A DNA stretch of 64,000 nucleotides from NCBI RefSeq assembly GCF_000153185.1, contig NZ_CH724151.1:617640-681639 (forward strand), given 5' to 3'. The DNA comes from Reinekea blandensis MED297. GTDB lineage: Bacteria > Pseudomonadota > Gammaproteobacteria > Pseudomonadales > Natronospirillaceae. The position numbers were made by a program, and so were the translations under genes. Shown here one piece after another: positions 1 to 8,687 of the stretch (the stretch's first letter is position 1; every line of letters begins with the position of its first letter). Below the pieces are notes generated by a model that did no database searches, was not told where the DNA came from, and worked only from the letters and a program-made list of their open reading frames with translations.

Positions 1-478
1 CTAAATACTCGCCCACCGCACGCTGACCCGTCTCATTTTTTAAACTCGTGGCGACCCGAAGGAAATCGTCTCCCATGGCAACAAACACAGTGGCCACCAC
101 GCCGGTAAGTTCAGTGAACGCATCCATCCGTGCGGAATCGTTGTTGAGTGCTTCACCATTCAGCGTCAAAACCGGAGCGGAATGTCGTCCGGTCTGCTGC
201 CGCTGGCTGGTATTCAACTCAAACCGACCTTCTAACGTTGACGCTAACATGTCCGCATCGCGACTGATTTCGTACTCCAGGCTGCCATGAAACTGTTGAA
301 ACTGAGCGTGAACCAGATCGACCTGACGGGAAATTTCCTGCTCCGCTTTGTGAAGAGCGTCCCGAGTTGAATTAACCGACATCAAAAATATGATGATTCC
401 GAACACGAACACATTCATCAGAAGTAGCAGACTGAGGATCTGTGTCGTGAGTGATTGCCTGCCAATACGGATCGACAT
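1..478 (-). CDS. Methyl-accepting chemotaxis protein, N-terminal part (partial)
   Basis: This is the first 159 residues of a probable chemoreceptor; the signalling domain lies beyond the left edge. Residues 14-35 are a strongly hydrophobic membrane anchor after a basic start. The following part should be periplasmic and resembles the Cache_3-Cache_2 sensor domain: DDFLRVATSLKNETGQRA at 137-154 is close to that family's conserved stretch. The ATG at 476-478 has a GGAG Shine-Dalgarno sequence just upstream. Cache receptors bind small molecules directly and signal through CheA/CheW, but the ligand cannot be told from this fragment. A FliA-type promoter lies upstream. The cytoplasmic MCP domain is not visible, so a Cache-containing kinase or cyclase is a less likely alternative. 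Confidence 0.75.
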   Translation of the reverse strand, partial: MSIRIGRQSLTTQILSLLLLMNVFVFGIIIFLMSVNSTRDALHKAEQEISRQVDLVHAQFQQFHGSLEYEISRDADMLASTLEGRFELNTSQRQQTGRHSAPVLTLNGEALNNDSARMDAFTELTGVVATVFVAMGDDFLRVATSLKNETGQRAVGEYL

Positions 479-511
479 GGGGGCTCCAGATAACATTAAT
501 TGTGATTTACG

Positions 512-538
512 TTATCGGTAACCTTAAACAATCCTTAA
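512..538 (-). promoter_or_regulatory. Sigma-28 (FliA)-like promoter for the chemoreceptor gene
   Basis: Read on the minus strand, TTAAGGAT, an 11-bp spacer and ACCGATAA match the flagellar sigma-28 consensus TAAAGTTT-N11-GCCGATAA at 5 of 8 and 7 of 8 positions. The site ends about 33 bp before the chemoreceptor start codon. Chemotaxis genes are the usual targets of FliA, so site and gene identity support each other. Confidence 0.65.
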
Positions 539-616
539 GATGGAAAAAGTGCCTAAAATCAAGCAGATGGCAATTTTTTAGGCACATTTCACATTAATTT
601 TTTCTTAATTTAGAGA

Positions 617-2140
617 TTAGTTTTTTAGGTTTTTCTTATACACATCTTCACGTCGGTCCATTAAATTTCGGACCGTACCTTCGGTGTGTAACAAGCGCAG
701 CTTGTCGAGGTCCATATCCGAAAACAGCAGCATTTCCGTATTAGGGGTCGCTTCGGACAGAATGGCATCGTGAGGAAATGCAAAGTCCGAAGGTGACAAC
801 ATGGCCGACTGTCCATACTGCACGTCCAGACTTTCAACCTGCGGCAGGTTACCAACACTGCCGGCAAGCACCACGTAGCATTCATTTTCAATGGCACGTG
901 CCTGCGCGCAATGACGCACACGCAGATAACTGTTTTTCGTGTCGGTCCAGAACGGTACGAATAGAATTTCAAGTCCCTGCTTAGCCATCAGACGGCCCAG
1001 TTCCGGAAACTCAACGTCATAACAAATCAGTATGCCAACCTTGCCGGCATCGGTGTCGAACACCGAAATTTTATCGCCACCCTGAATCACCCAGTCATTC
1101 TTTTCATGCGGGGTAATGTGAATTTTTTTCTGCTCATCGACCTGACCACTGCGATGACAAAGGTAGGACACGTTATAGATGTGATCGTCTTCCGCCAGCG
1201 GCATCGAACCAGTAATGATGTTGGCGTTGTATTCAATGGCCATCTGCGACATGCGTTCGCGGAACAAAGGCGTGTATTCCGCCAACGCCCGGATCGCTTC
1301 GGTTTGGCTGGCGTACTCCTTCAAGCCCATCAGCGGCGCATTAAAAAACTCGGGAAACACGATAAAATCGCTTTGATAGTCAGAGACGGTATCGACAAAG
1401 TATTCGACCTGGGACAACAGTTCATCGACACTTTCGACGGTACGCATCTGCCATTGCACCGAACCCACCCGGACGGTACTTTTACGCGCTTCCAGTACCG
1501 TATCTTTTGGTTCAAACAGGATGTTGTTCCATTCCAGTAATGTGGCATAACCGGAACTGCCTTCATCTTCTGGCAGGTATTTTTTCAGCAGACGTTTGAC
1601 CCGGAAGTCGTTCGACAGTTGAAACGACAGAATCGGATCGTATATCTCTTTACGAGACACACGGTCAATGTACTCAGCCGGGGTCACGTCATCTTTATAA
1701 TTGTGATATTCGGGGATTCGGCCGCCGGCCAGAATGGCCCGGAAGTTATACTGTCGGCAGAGTTCTTTGCGAGCATCATAAAGACGCCGGCCTAAACGCA
1801 AGCCGCGATGGCTTTTGCCAATGACCACGTCGAGACCGTACATGGCATCGCCATTCTGATCACTTTTCACATTGTTGTTCGAGCCGACCAGATCTTCATA
1901 GGTATGCGGGTTGGAAAAGCGCGCGTATTTCACCTGAACACTCAACGCCAAACCCACCAGCTTGCCACCATCTAAAATGCCAAGCTGCCCTTCCGGGAAG
2001 TCTTCAATCAACTGTTCGATGGTATGCTTTGGCCAAGCCCCTCCCAAATCGGGATAGGCATCGTCCATCAGGGCTTTGATTTGTGGATATTGATCAAGTG
2101 TCAGATTACAGATTTCAATACGGGCGGCTTCAATGGCCAT
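617..2140 (-). CDS. GNAT acetyltransferase-nitrilase superfamily fusion protein
   Basis: A 507-residue two-domain protein. Residues 1 to about 210 are a GNAT fold with the acetyl-CoA loop region around 108-119. Residues about 225-490 are a carbon-nitrogen hydrolase with its full triad: Glu264 (VFPEFF), Lys339 (KKIHITP) and Cys373 (LICYDVEFPE). This matches the nitrilase branch in which an N-terminal RimI-like acetyltransferase is fused to the amidase domain. The family is widespread but its substrate is unknown. I chose the ATG at 2140 because GGAAGG lies just upstream; a TTG four codons earlier would contain that Shine-Dalgarno sequence. It is transcribed alone, downstream of the phoX terminator. 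Confidence 0.85.
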   Translation of the reverse strand: MAIEAARIEICNLTLDQYPQIKALMDDAYPDLGGAWPKHTIEQLIEDFPEGQLGILDGGKLVGLALSVQVKYARFSNPHTYEDLVGSNNNVKSDQNGDAMYGLDVVIGKSHRGLRLGRRLYDARKELCRQYNFRAILAGGRIPEYHNYKDDVTPAEYIDRVSRKEIYDPILSFQLSNDFRVKRLLKKYLPEDEGSSGYATLLEWNNILFEPKDTVLEARKSTVRVGSVQWQMRTVESVDELLSQVEYFVDTVSDYQSDFIVFPEFFNAPLMGLKEYASQTEAIRALAEYTPLFRERMSQMAIEYNANIITGSMPLAEDDHIYNVSYLCHRSGQVDEQKKIHITPHEKNDWVIQGGDKISVFDTDAGKVGILICYDVEFPELGRLMAKQGLEILFVPFWTDTKNSYLRVRHCAQARAIENECYVVLAGSVGNLPQVESLDVQYGQSAMLSPSDFAFPHDAILSEATPNTEMLLFSDMDLDKLRLLHTEGTVRNLMDRREDVYKKNLKN

Positions 2141-2235
2141 ACAACCTTCCAAGTGTCACATGATGAAACCACAGAATAGCGCATCCGCCACATGCAACAC
2201 AAAGGACGCCCCGACAAGGCCGCGTAAACGCGCGT

Positions 2236-2258
2236 AAAAAAGCCCGCATTAGCGGGCT
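2236..2258 (-). terminator. Rho-independent terminator of phoX
   Basis: On the minus strand AGCCCGC and GCGGGCT form a 7-bp stem with a 4-nt loop, followed directly by a T-run. It starts about 27 bp after the phoX stop codon. Confidence 0.9.
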
Positions 2259-2284
2259 CTATAAGCAGTTTTTCGAACGCTGAA

Positions 2285-4150
2285 CTAAGCGCCGACGATA
2301 CCACCGTCTTCTCGACGAATGGCGATTACGGAAGAACGTGGAACGCCATCTTTTTCAGCGTTTGGCCAGGCATTAGACGGATGCTGAATGCCAACAAACA
2401 CCGTGCGCTGATCGTTACTGAAGGTGATACCGGTGATTTCACAACCGTTCGGTCCGACCATAAACCGGCGGATGTGCCCGCTAACCGGATCGGCGACCAG
2501 CATCTGGTTATTGCCCTGTCCGGCAAAAATGCCTTCGTTTGAGTAATTACCATCGGTCTGAATCCACAGGCGACCATCGTTATCGAACATCAGGCCATCG
2601 GGACTGTTAAACATGTTGTCAGCTGAAACGTTGTCACTGCCGGCCATCGCACCCGATTGCGTTTCCGGGTTACCAGCCATGGCAAACAGATCCCAACCGA
2701 AACGGCTGGCTTTGTGATCTCGGTTCTCCGGAACCCAACGGATGATGTGCCCGAATGGGTTTTCCTCACGCGGGTTCGCCGCATTGAGTGGCTGATTGTC
2801 GCGTACGCCACGGTACTTGTTATTGGTTAGGGTGCAGAAGACCATCGGTGAAGACGGATGACAAGCGACCCACTCCGGACGATCCATGGTAGTAGCCCCA
2901 ACAAAGCGAGCGGCCAAACGTGCGTAGACCAGAATGTATTCCTGACTGTCAAAACCGTTGGCCTGAGTCAGCCCGTTTTTGCCATAGGTCAGCTCAACCC
3001 ATTCGCCGCTGCCATTGTCATTGAACTTAGCCGCGTACAGGGTACCGTTTTCCAACAGCGTCATGTTATGCGCACGATCGCCTTCACGGTAGGTATCGCG
3101 TGATATAAATTTATAGATGAACTCACCGCGCTCGTCATCGCCCATATAAGCCACAGCGTGACCATCTTTCGACAGCGTCAATGCCGCGTTCTCGTGCTTG
3201 AACCGACCCATGGCCGTACGCTTCATGGCTTTTGATGAGGGGTTGTACGGATCAATCTCAACAATCCAACCAAAACGGTTGGCTTCGTTCGGGTGCTTTG
3301 CCAGATTGAACCGTTCTTCGGTTGGCCACCAGTTGTAATCGAAACCGGTCTCGCTCAAGCCATAAGCTTTCTGTTCATCAGAAAAAGCAGTGCCGGCCGG
3401 CGCACCAAAGTAGCCATTGAAGTTTTCTTCACAAGTCAGGTAAGTGCCCCAAGGGGTTTGACCGTTGCCGCAGTTGTTCAGCGTGCCGATCACCTTAGTG
3501 CCCGTACGATCCATATCAGTTTGAACCAAAGGATGACCCGCGACCGGTCCCGTCAACACAAACTCATCCGCATTACCGTGCAGGCGACGGTTGAGGTCAG
3601 AGTTCTTCACCACTTTCCATTTGTTAAACCAATTACGTTTAACCTCGAACACATTCACACCGTGTGCCGCAATTTCTTTGCGAACGTCGTCGGCAGTCAG
3701 GTTCTCGCCACCGTGAGTGTGCATGAACTTTTTATTAATGTACTCACTGTTCGCGGCCAGAATTGCACGATCTTCATCCACGCCGCCGTCTTTGTCGGTC
3801 AGGTGAAACAGGCTCATGCCATCAGTATTGTCACCGTATTGACCGAGCTGATCTTCGGCGCTGTTTTCAACATCAAACTTCGACGCACCCTTCAGGATCG
3901 GGTCACCCCAGGAAACCAGCACATCGTATTCATAGCCTTCCGGCAATACGACTGTATCCGCGGTGCTGGTAGGTACTGCTGGAAAACTCATCAGCGTAGT
4001 TGCCTGGCTGACTGCTTGAGACAAGGCAGACGTGCCGGCTAAAAAGCCCGCAGCACTGACGGTGCCACCGGTTTTAATGATTTGACGACGGGACATCGCC
4101 GGGTTCAGAAGGTTGTGAAACTCTACAGGCTTGTGCTGATCGTTTTCCAT
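2285..4150 (-). CDS. phoX: PhoX-family alkaline phosphatase, Tat-exported
   Basis: A 621-residue protein of the PhoX (DUF839) family, calcium/iron-dependent phosphatases that release phosphate from organic phosphoesters in the periplasm or outside the cell. Arg21-Arg22 in MSRRQIIKTGG followed by a hydrophobic stretch forms a twin-arginine export signal, as usual for PhoX. Typical family segments include the NCGNGQTPWGTYLTCEEN stretch and the C-terminal SPDGLMFDNDGRLWIQTDG region. The start is the ATG at 4150, seven bases after GGAGAG; an in-frame ATG five codons earlier lacks a comparable site. Two tandem Pho boxes lie upstream and a clear terminator downstream, so the gene is probably monocistronic and induced by phosphate starvation. 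Confidence 0.92.
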   Translation of the reverse strand: MENDQHKPVEFHNLLNPAMSRRQIIKTGGTVSAAGFLAGTSALSQAVSQATTLMSFPAVPTSTADTVVLPEGYEYDVLVSWGDPILKGASKFDVENSAEDQLGQYGDNTDGMSLFHLTDKDGGVDEDRAILAANSEYINKKFMHTHGGENLTADDVRKEIAAHGVNVFEVKRNWFNKWKVVKNSDLNRRLHGNADEFVLTGPVAGHPLVQTDMDRTGTKVIGTLNNCGNGQTPWGTYLTCEENFNGYFGAPAGTAFSDEQKAYGLSETGFDYNWWPTEERFNLAKHPNEANRFGWIVEIDPYNPSSKAMKRTAMGRFKHENAALTLSKDGHAVAYMGDDERGEFIYKFISRDTYREGDRAHNMTLLENGTLYAAKFNDNGSGEWVELTYGKNGLTQANGFDSQEYILVYARLAARFVGATTMDRPEWVACHPSSPMVFCTLTNNKYRGVRDNQPLNAANPREENPFGHIIRWVPENRDHKASRFGWDLFAMAGNPETQSGAMAGSDNVSADNMFNSPDGLMFDNDGRLWIQTDGNYSNEGIFAGQGNNQMLVADPVSGHIRRFMVGPNGCEITGITFSNDQRTVFVGIQHPSNAWPNAEKDGVPRSSVIAIRREDGGIVGA

Positions 4151-4203
4151 CAGTGCTCTCTCCATGGATGGGTCATTATTATGAGAGCGACATTCTTAGA
4201 GGG

Positions 4204-4247
4204 AAGTGTGACAGAGGTATGTCAGTTTGTTGAACGTGAGATGACAC
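4204..4247 (-). promoter_or_regulatory. Two tandem Pho boxes (PhoB sites) upstream of phoX
   Basis: On the minus strand four consecutive 11-mers can be read: GTGTCATCTCA, CGTTCAACAAA, CTGACATACCT and CTGTCACACTT. The PhoB half-site consensus is CTGTCATAWAW. The last two fit very well, the first fits in its TGTCAT core and the second is weak. A possible -10 (TAAGAAT) lies about 9 bp after the last core, the usual arrangement in which PhoB replaces a -35 contact. Confidence 0.8.
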
Positions 4248-4396
4248 TCAGAGCCTGGCTCGGTCCACAGTCGCTGAAAACTCACAGAGAAAAACCGGTG
4301 TCTTAAAAATTTTTGTGACCAAACATTGGTTATTAAATGACGGAATCCCTTAAGGTGACTGCGTTTATCGTCAAACAACTGCCAATAAGGAAAACT

Positions 4397-5260
4397 ATGA
4401 ACTGTCGACTAAACCTCGCACTTTGTACCGGCGCACTGGCCCTGAGCGGCTTCACCTTTGCCAACGACCGGGTGACCAACTTAGAGCTGGATCACGCCAC
4501 TGTCCATAACATGGGAACAGCCCCTTTCCTTCAGTTTAATGAAGTGACCCATGGCAGTTTTACACTATCTGAGTCAATGGACAGCCCTTCTCTTAAGCTT
4601 ACAGATCTGGTGTTAGAATTTGACACACTGCCGGCACTTGCCATTGACCGCCTGACCTTTAAAGATGAACCAAATGCAATCTGCCATTCTCCGTATTCGG
4701 GTTTGCCAGGTTATTTCGAAGGCAAAAGCTTAGATACCTGGGCATTTCAGGAAATCGTCGTCCAGGTTTGTTTAAGTCACATGTCCGATACTGAGTATGA
4801 CGTGAAGTTTGAAGTCGGCTTTGCTTCGGGTGAATCCTACATCGGGCCAAACATGGGCGATATGGTTGTACCGCTGGCAAGCATACAGGGGTTCGCCCTG
4901 GATACGACTCCGACAACCATTGTCGATACGTTTGAGACTGAGTTCATGGGCAAAGAACTTGTGCTCTCCCTGAACCAACGTCCGGGCGACATTCAGCAAG
5001 AATGGGGATCAGCTTTCGGCTTTAAGGCGGACGCCACCTGGATGGGACATGAAAACAAAACACTGGCTTTCCAGAACTATAATGCAACGCCATTTGCCAA
5101 CGCCATCGGCTTTGATGTGATTGAAGACACCAACTTACCAGAGCCCGATCAAATCCAGATCAGCATTAAGTATCGTACGGAAATGGGGTCCATTGAACAG
5201 ACGGATTACCAACCGTTGTTTATGCTTATGGATGAAGCCTACGGCCCATTGATGTTCTGA
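4397..5260 (+). CDS. Exported hypothetical protein
   Basis: A 287-residue protein that I do not recognise. The first 22 residues form a Sec signal peptide (basic MNCR, hydrophobic core, FTFA before the likely cleavage site), so it is periplasmic or secreted. The mature part is acidic, rich in beta-prone segments and contains two cysteines, without metal or catalytic motifs that I can name. The ATG at 4397 is preceded by AAGGAAAACT; an in-frame ATG 60 bp upstream lacks a good ribosome site. The gene is divergent from phoX and its upstream region also contains the Pho boxes, so co-regulation is possible but unproven. Confidence 0.7.
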   Translation: MNCRLNLALCTGALALSGFTFANDRVTNLELDHATVHNMGTAPFLQFNEVTHGSFTLSESMDSPSLKLTDLVLEFDTLPALAIDRLTFKDEPNAICHSPYSGLPGYFEGKSLDTWAFQEIVVQVCLSHMSDTEYDVKFEVGFASGESYIGPNMGDMVVPLASIQGFALDTTPTTIVDTFETEFMGKELVLSLNQRPGDIQQEWGSAFGFKADATWMGHENKTLAFQNYNATPFANAIGFDVIEDTNLPEPDQIQISIKYRTEMGSIEQTDYQPLFMLMDEAYGPLMF

Positions 5261-5269
5261 CCATGTCCA

Positions 5270-5298
5270 AGGGCCGTTCGTTGTTTGTTGACGGCCCT
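5270..5298. terminator. Hairpin between convergent genes
   Basis: AGGGCCGT and ACGGCCCT form a perfect 8-bp stem around a 13-nt loop in the gap between two convergent genes. Neither side has a T-run, so termination would be weak or factor-assisted. Confidence 0.4.
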
Positions 5299-5331
5299 GA
5301 CCTTATCCAAGCTGCGCAAATACGGATTCAG

Positions 5332-6027
5332 CTACCACGGCAACAAACCTTTTTCAGTACTCCACAACGAACGATGCACCAGTTGCCCCGTTTGAATCTG
5401 ATGCCAAATCCGTTCCGCGGCAGTCTCGGGTGTCATGCTGGCATCCGAGGACGCCATCTTGGTCAACAGTCGACCGGGATGGATGGCCGCAACGGTGATG
5501 CCTTCCTCTTCTAAATCGTCGGCTAAACACAGCGTTAACATGTTTAACGCCGCCTTGCTGATGCGATACGAATAGGAGCACCCGCTACCCTTTGCAGCGC
5601 CTTCGGCCTGCATGGCCATCGATCCACGACGCGAACTGATGGTGACGATACTGGCCTGAGTTGATCGCCGTAACGCCGGCAAAGCGCCTTTCACCGTGGC
5701 AAAGGTACCCAGGCAGTTGGTTTGCAAGACCCGCTCTATCTGCTCAGCGGTAGCGGTATCGACCGTCGGGCCTTTACTTCCGGTGCCGGCGTTGCAAATC
5801 AGGACATCAATAGCAACCTCAGAAAGCCACTTAGCCATCCGGTCGCTGACATCCATTTCGGTCAGATCGGCAATCAGGACGTTCGCCCCGGGCAGTTCTG
5901 TCAGCAATGCCGCTTTGTCGGTCTCCGAGCGCACCGTCAACCACAGTCCGCAACCGCGCCGATGAGCCTCAATGGACAAGGCCCGACCGAGTCCCCGAGC
6001 GGCACCGGTAATTAGTACCTGCGGCAT
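5332..6027 (-). CDS. SDR family NAD(P)-dependent oxidoreductase
   Basis: A 231-residue classical short-chain dehydrogenase. It has the nucleotide-binding TGAARGLG (7-14), the structural NAG (79-81), a Ser at 131-132 (TISS) and the catalytic YRISK (Tyr154, Lys158). The substrate cannot be inferred. The start is either the ATG at 6027 or the GTG at 6033; AGGAAGG lies 10 and 4 nt upstream of these, so the ATG is preferred. It follows the AdoHcy-hydrolase-like gene by about 24 bp on the same strand, so the two are probably co-transcribed and may act on related molecules. Confidence 0.85.
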   Translation of the reverse strand: MPQVLITGAARGLGRALSIEAHRRGCGLWLTVRSETDKAALLTELPGANVLIADLTEMDVSDRMAKWLSEVAIDVLICNAGTGSKGPTVDTATAEQIERVLQTNCLGTFATVKGALPALRRSTQASIVTISSRRGSMAMQAEGAAKGSGCSYSYRISKAALNMLTLCLADDLEEEGITVAAIHPGRLLTKMASSDASMTPETAAERIWHQIQTGQLVHRSLWSTEKGLLPW

Positions 6028-6051
6028 CAACACTGCACCTTCCTCGTTTTA

Positions 6052-7173
6052 TTAACGAACATCGACGAGGCCCGGCTTCCAGGCCTCATCCGGTAGCATC
6101 TGCAACCCTGACGACAAGGTGTCCACATGAGTAAACAGATAATGAATACCTCCGGCCATAATGGCCAAAGTGACATCAAACGCATTCAAGCTGTCACCAA
6201 AGCCAGCGGTCAGATTAAACATTGCGCCATTGGCTAACAGATAGATACTCCGTTGGTTCAGGTTGTACTCAAAAACATGGGGTAGAACCTCCGTTGCAGA
6301 GAGTGAGTCCAGTTCGTGTACTCGAATCTCCCCGGTCCCATGACCGACGTTCATCACGAAGGCGCCGTCTTTTAAGGCACTCAGCTCCGGTAAGCCGACA
6401 ATGCCTTTAGCGCCCGTCGCGGTCACCAACACATCGGTTTGCGCTAATAAATCGTTCAGTTCACCCGTTGCCCAACCGTCGTAGCGGGCCATCAATGCTC
6501 TGGCCGGATCGTGTTCGACAACGGTCACATGCCCGCCATAGGCTTTGGCAGCCGCAGCGACACCTTGTCCAACCAAGCCGTAGCCCAATAACGTGATCTG
6601 TTTTTCATGCAGAGTCAGGTAAGTACGCTGACAAAACGCCTGCCAGGCCGTTAACCCGACCATGTGTCGATTGTGCAGGCCTTCTTTGGCATCGAGGTCG
6701 TCCCAGTTGAGGACCGGGAACGGCAAGTCACAGTTTTTAAGTCGCGCCACGCCGGAACCGGTGCCTTCAAGCGCACCTTTAAAACCGGAAACCGATTGCT
6801 TCGCCACCCGTTCAATCAGCTCACCGCCAAACTCGCAGATGAACTCAGGCTGCCAGTCCACGGCTTTCTGCAGACTGTCTAACCAATCCGACTCCGACAT
6901 ACCTTGCCAGGCGCAGGCTTCCGCGCCTTTGCTCTTTAAATACAGTACGACTTCGTCCCGAACTGTATTCGGGTCACAGGTGGTGATAAACATCTGTGCA
7001 CCCTGTTCCAACAGCTGTTCAAACACCGGAATCATCTTGATGTCCAGATGGGTGCAAATGGCGACTTTCGCACCGTCAGGAACCGTCAAAGACTTAAGAA
7101 CTTTTTGGGTTCTGGGTAACTGCCGTTGCACCCAACTCAACTGGCGTTGGAACTCCGCGGATAATTCAGACAT
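6052..7173 (-). CDS. Adenosylhomocysteinase-like protein with altered active site
   Basis: A 373-residue relative of S-adenosylhomocysteine hydrolase, shorter than the usual 420-470. The NAD site GYGLVGQG (197-204) and the motif NVGHGTGE with His278 (human His301) are present, as are His42 (His55), Lys163 (Lys186) and Asn168 (Asn191). By my alignment, human Asp131 is Phe115, Glu156 is Gly137, Asp190 is His167 and His353 is Asp327. These residues bind or activate the substrate, so ordinary AdoHcy hydrolysis is doubtful. It probably forms an operon with the SDR gene downstream. It may be an NAD-dependent enzyme on another nucleoside-like substrate, or a regulatory pseudoenzyme. Confidence 0.8.
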   Translation of the reverse strand: MSELSAEFQRQLSWVQRQLPRTQKVLKSLTVPDGAKVAICTHLDIKMIPVFEQLLEQGAQMFITTCDPNTVRDEVVLYLKSKGAEACAWQGMSESDWLDSLQKAVDWQPEFICEFGGELIERVAKQSVSGFKGALEGTGSGVARLKNCDLPFPVLNWDDLDAKEGLHNRHMVGLTAWQAFCQRTYLTLHEKQITLLGYGLVGQGVAAAAKAYGGHVTVVEHDPARALMARYDGWATGELNDLLAQTDVLVTATGAKGIVGLPELSALKDGAFVMNVGHGTGEIRVHELDSLSATEVLPHVFEYNLNQRSIYLLANGAMFNLTAGFGDSLNAFDVTLAIMAGGIHYLFTHVDTLSSGLQMLPDEAWKPGLVDVR

Positions 7174-7355
7174 AGCAAGGTAAACCTAACCAAAAAGAGA
7201 ACGAATCATACCGGGACTCCGCTCGCAAATAAAAGCGTCCTGTCTTTCCGATTAACTGTGTGATCTAAGTCTTAAATTGAGAGTAAAACGCATTACCATC
7301 CGCCTGTTTCGGGCCATTATCAGGTTCCGATCAGAACACACAGGCGTACATCCTC

Positions 7356-8018
7356 ATGCGATCCTCTATTCCTACGGTGGTTGGAGCCTGTCTGCTCTCG
7401 GCCTGCTTCACCGAATCACCTGATTCTAATGATCCGGACAACAACACAGAGGCTTGCGAAACCGGTGAAATTTGCCAAACATGGCTAGACACCCATAACA
7501 ACTTCCGCGCCGAACTCAACGCCGGGACGGTTGTCGACGACGGCACATATGGGACTTATCCCATCCCAGCCACACCCTTACCGACTTTGACCTGGAATGC
7601 TCAATTAGCGCAGGTGGCACAAGCACACGCCGACGCCTGCGTTTACGAACACAATCCGAACCGCGAGGATGAATACGTAGCTGCCGGCGGAGAAAATATC
7701 TACATCGGTGAAAACATTGCCGTGAATGGCACGACCGGTACATTGGCCACACTCGAAACCTATGCCGAAGCACAGACCGAAGCCTGGTGGAGTGAGTACG
7801 ATTTATGGCATTACAAAACTTACCAACATGGCACTGACAGTGACGCCGGACATTTCACGCAAATGATCTGGGCAAACACCATTGAAATCGGTTGTGGCAT
7901 TGCGTCCTGCCCTGGCATTCTTCCGGGATACACGAATGCCGCTTTTGGTGTTTGTAACTACGGCCCGGGTGGCAATTACAACGGCCAATACCCCTACGAA
8001 GTATCCGTTCTGCCATAA
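7356..8018 (+). CDS. CAP-domain lipoprotein (SCP/PR-1 family)
   Basis: A 220-residue protein. The lipobox LSAC ends at Cys17, so it should be lipid-anchored. The rest is a CAP domain: WLDTHNNFRAELNAG opens it, HFTQMIWANTIEIGCGIASC is the CAP1 signature and VCNYGPGGNYNGQYPYE the CAP2 signature. Bacterial CAP proteins are poorly characterised; roles proposed for the superfamily include lipid binding and protein cleavage. The N-terminal region after the lipid anchor is a short acidic linker. The ribosome site before the ATG at 7356 is weak. It converges with the next gene at a gap of 12 bp and has no obvious operon partner. Confidence 0.85.
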   Translation: MRSSIPTVVGACLLSACFTESPDSNDPDNNTEACETGEICQTWLDTHNNFRAELNAGTVVDDGTYGTYPIPATPLPTLTWNAQLAQVAQAHADACVYEHNPNREDEYVAAGGENIYIGENIAVNGTTGTLATLETYAEAQTEAWWSEYDLWHYKTYQHGTDSDAGHFTQMIWANTIEIGCGIASCPGILPGYTNAAFGVCNYGPGGNYNGQYPYEVSVLP

Positions 8019-8030
8019 CAGAGTTCGCGC

Positions 8031-8687
8031 TCAACAGTATTCTGCAAACAACGTCCGTAAGCGATTGGCGTCGTCGAGGAAGGGCGCTTCGTATGGCCGA
8101 TACGTACCCGGTTGGTTGATTGCCGCCTGGTTACGGCTTTGCAAAAAGCGTTGCATACCCGCCGCGTTCAACCAGTAAAAAAGACCCCAGTTCGGAAAGT
8201 CCCAGTCGGCGTTATAGGGGTGTGCTTCGTAATCCACACAACTCAACGTGCCGTCATCCATCAGCAGGAAATTCGTTGGAAAGTAGTCGACATGAAACCC
8301 GGCCTGCTTCAGTTGAAAGTGATATCGAAAAACCTTCTCGAACAATGCATCGGTCATCGTTGATGACAACACCCGCTCGATCAGCGGTTTACCAGCAATG
8401 TACTCCTTGACTAACAAGCGCTGTTCCTCGTTCACCGCAAGCAACCGTGGTACATGGACGCCGGCTGCGAACATGCGCTCGTAGCTGGTGACTTCAAACG
8501 CGACCGCCCGCTCCAGCGGCACATGACTGTCCGGCGTGTCCATGAAATGTTTAACGGTAACGGAATGGTCAGCATAGGTATAGCGATAGGACACCGCCGA
8601 TTTCCCCCGCCCCAGTTCAGCGGCACAACGATATCGCTGACCATCTAAAACAACGGCATCAGGCTCCCAGGTGACGGATAAGGTCAT
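8031..8687 (-). CDS. Small protein-kinase-like phosphotransferase
   Basis: A 218-residue protein with a compact kinase-like fold of the aminoglycoside phosphotransferase/RIO type. A nucleotide loop (ELGRGKSAVSY, 24-34) is followed by VKHF with Lys46. The catalytic segment HVDYFPTNFLL has Asp134 and Asn139, and VDYE has the metal-binding Asp152. About 60 residues after that are helical. Such small kinases are common and mostly uncharacterised; lipopolysaccharide kinases (KdkA/WaaP type) share the same layout. I cannot name the substrate. It stands alone and is convergent with the CAP lipoprotein gene. Confidence 0.65.
   Translation of the reverse strand: MTLSVTWEPDAVVLDGQRYRCAAELGRGKSAVSYRYTYADHSVTVKHFMDTPDSHVPLERAVAFEVTSYERMFAAGVHVPRLLAVNEEQRLLVKEYIAGKPLIERVLSSTMTDALFEKVFRYHFQLKQAGFHVDYFPTNFLLMDDGTLSCVDYEAHPYNADWDFPNWGLFYWLNAAGMQRFLQSRNQAAINQPGTYRPYEAPFLDDANRLRTLFAEYC

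Noticed and set aside
3293..4042. Long open frame opposite phoX
   Set aside because: No ribosome site, no recognisable domain, and it mirrors the codon pattern of a clearly real gene.
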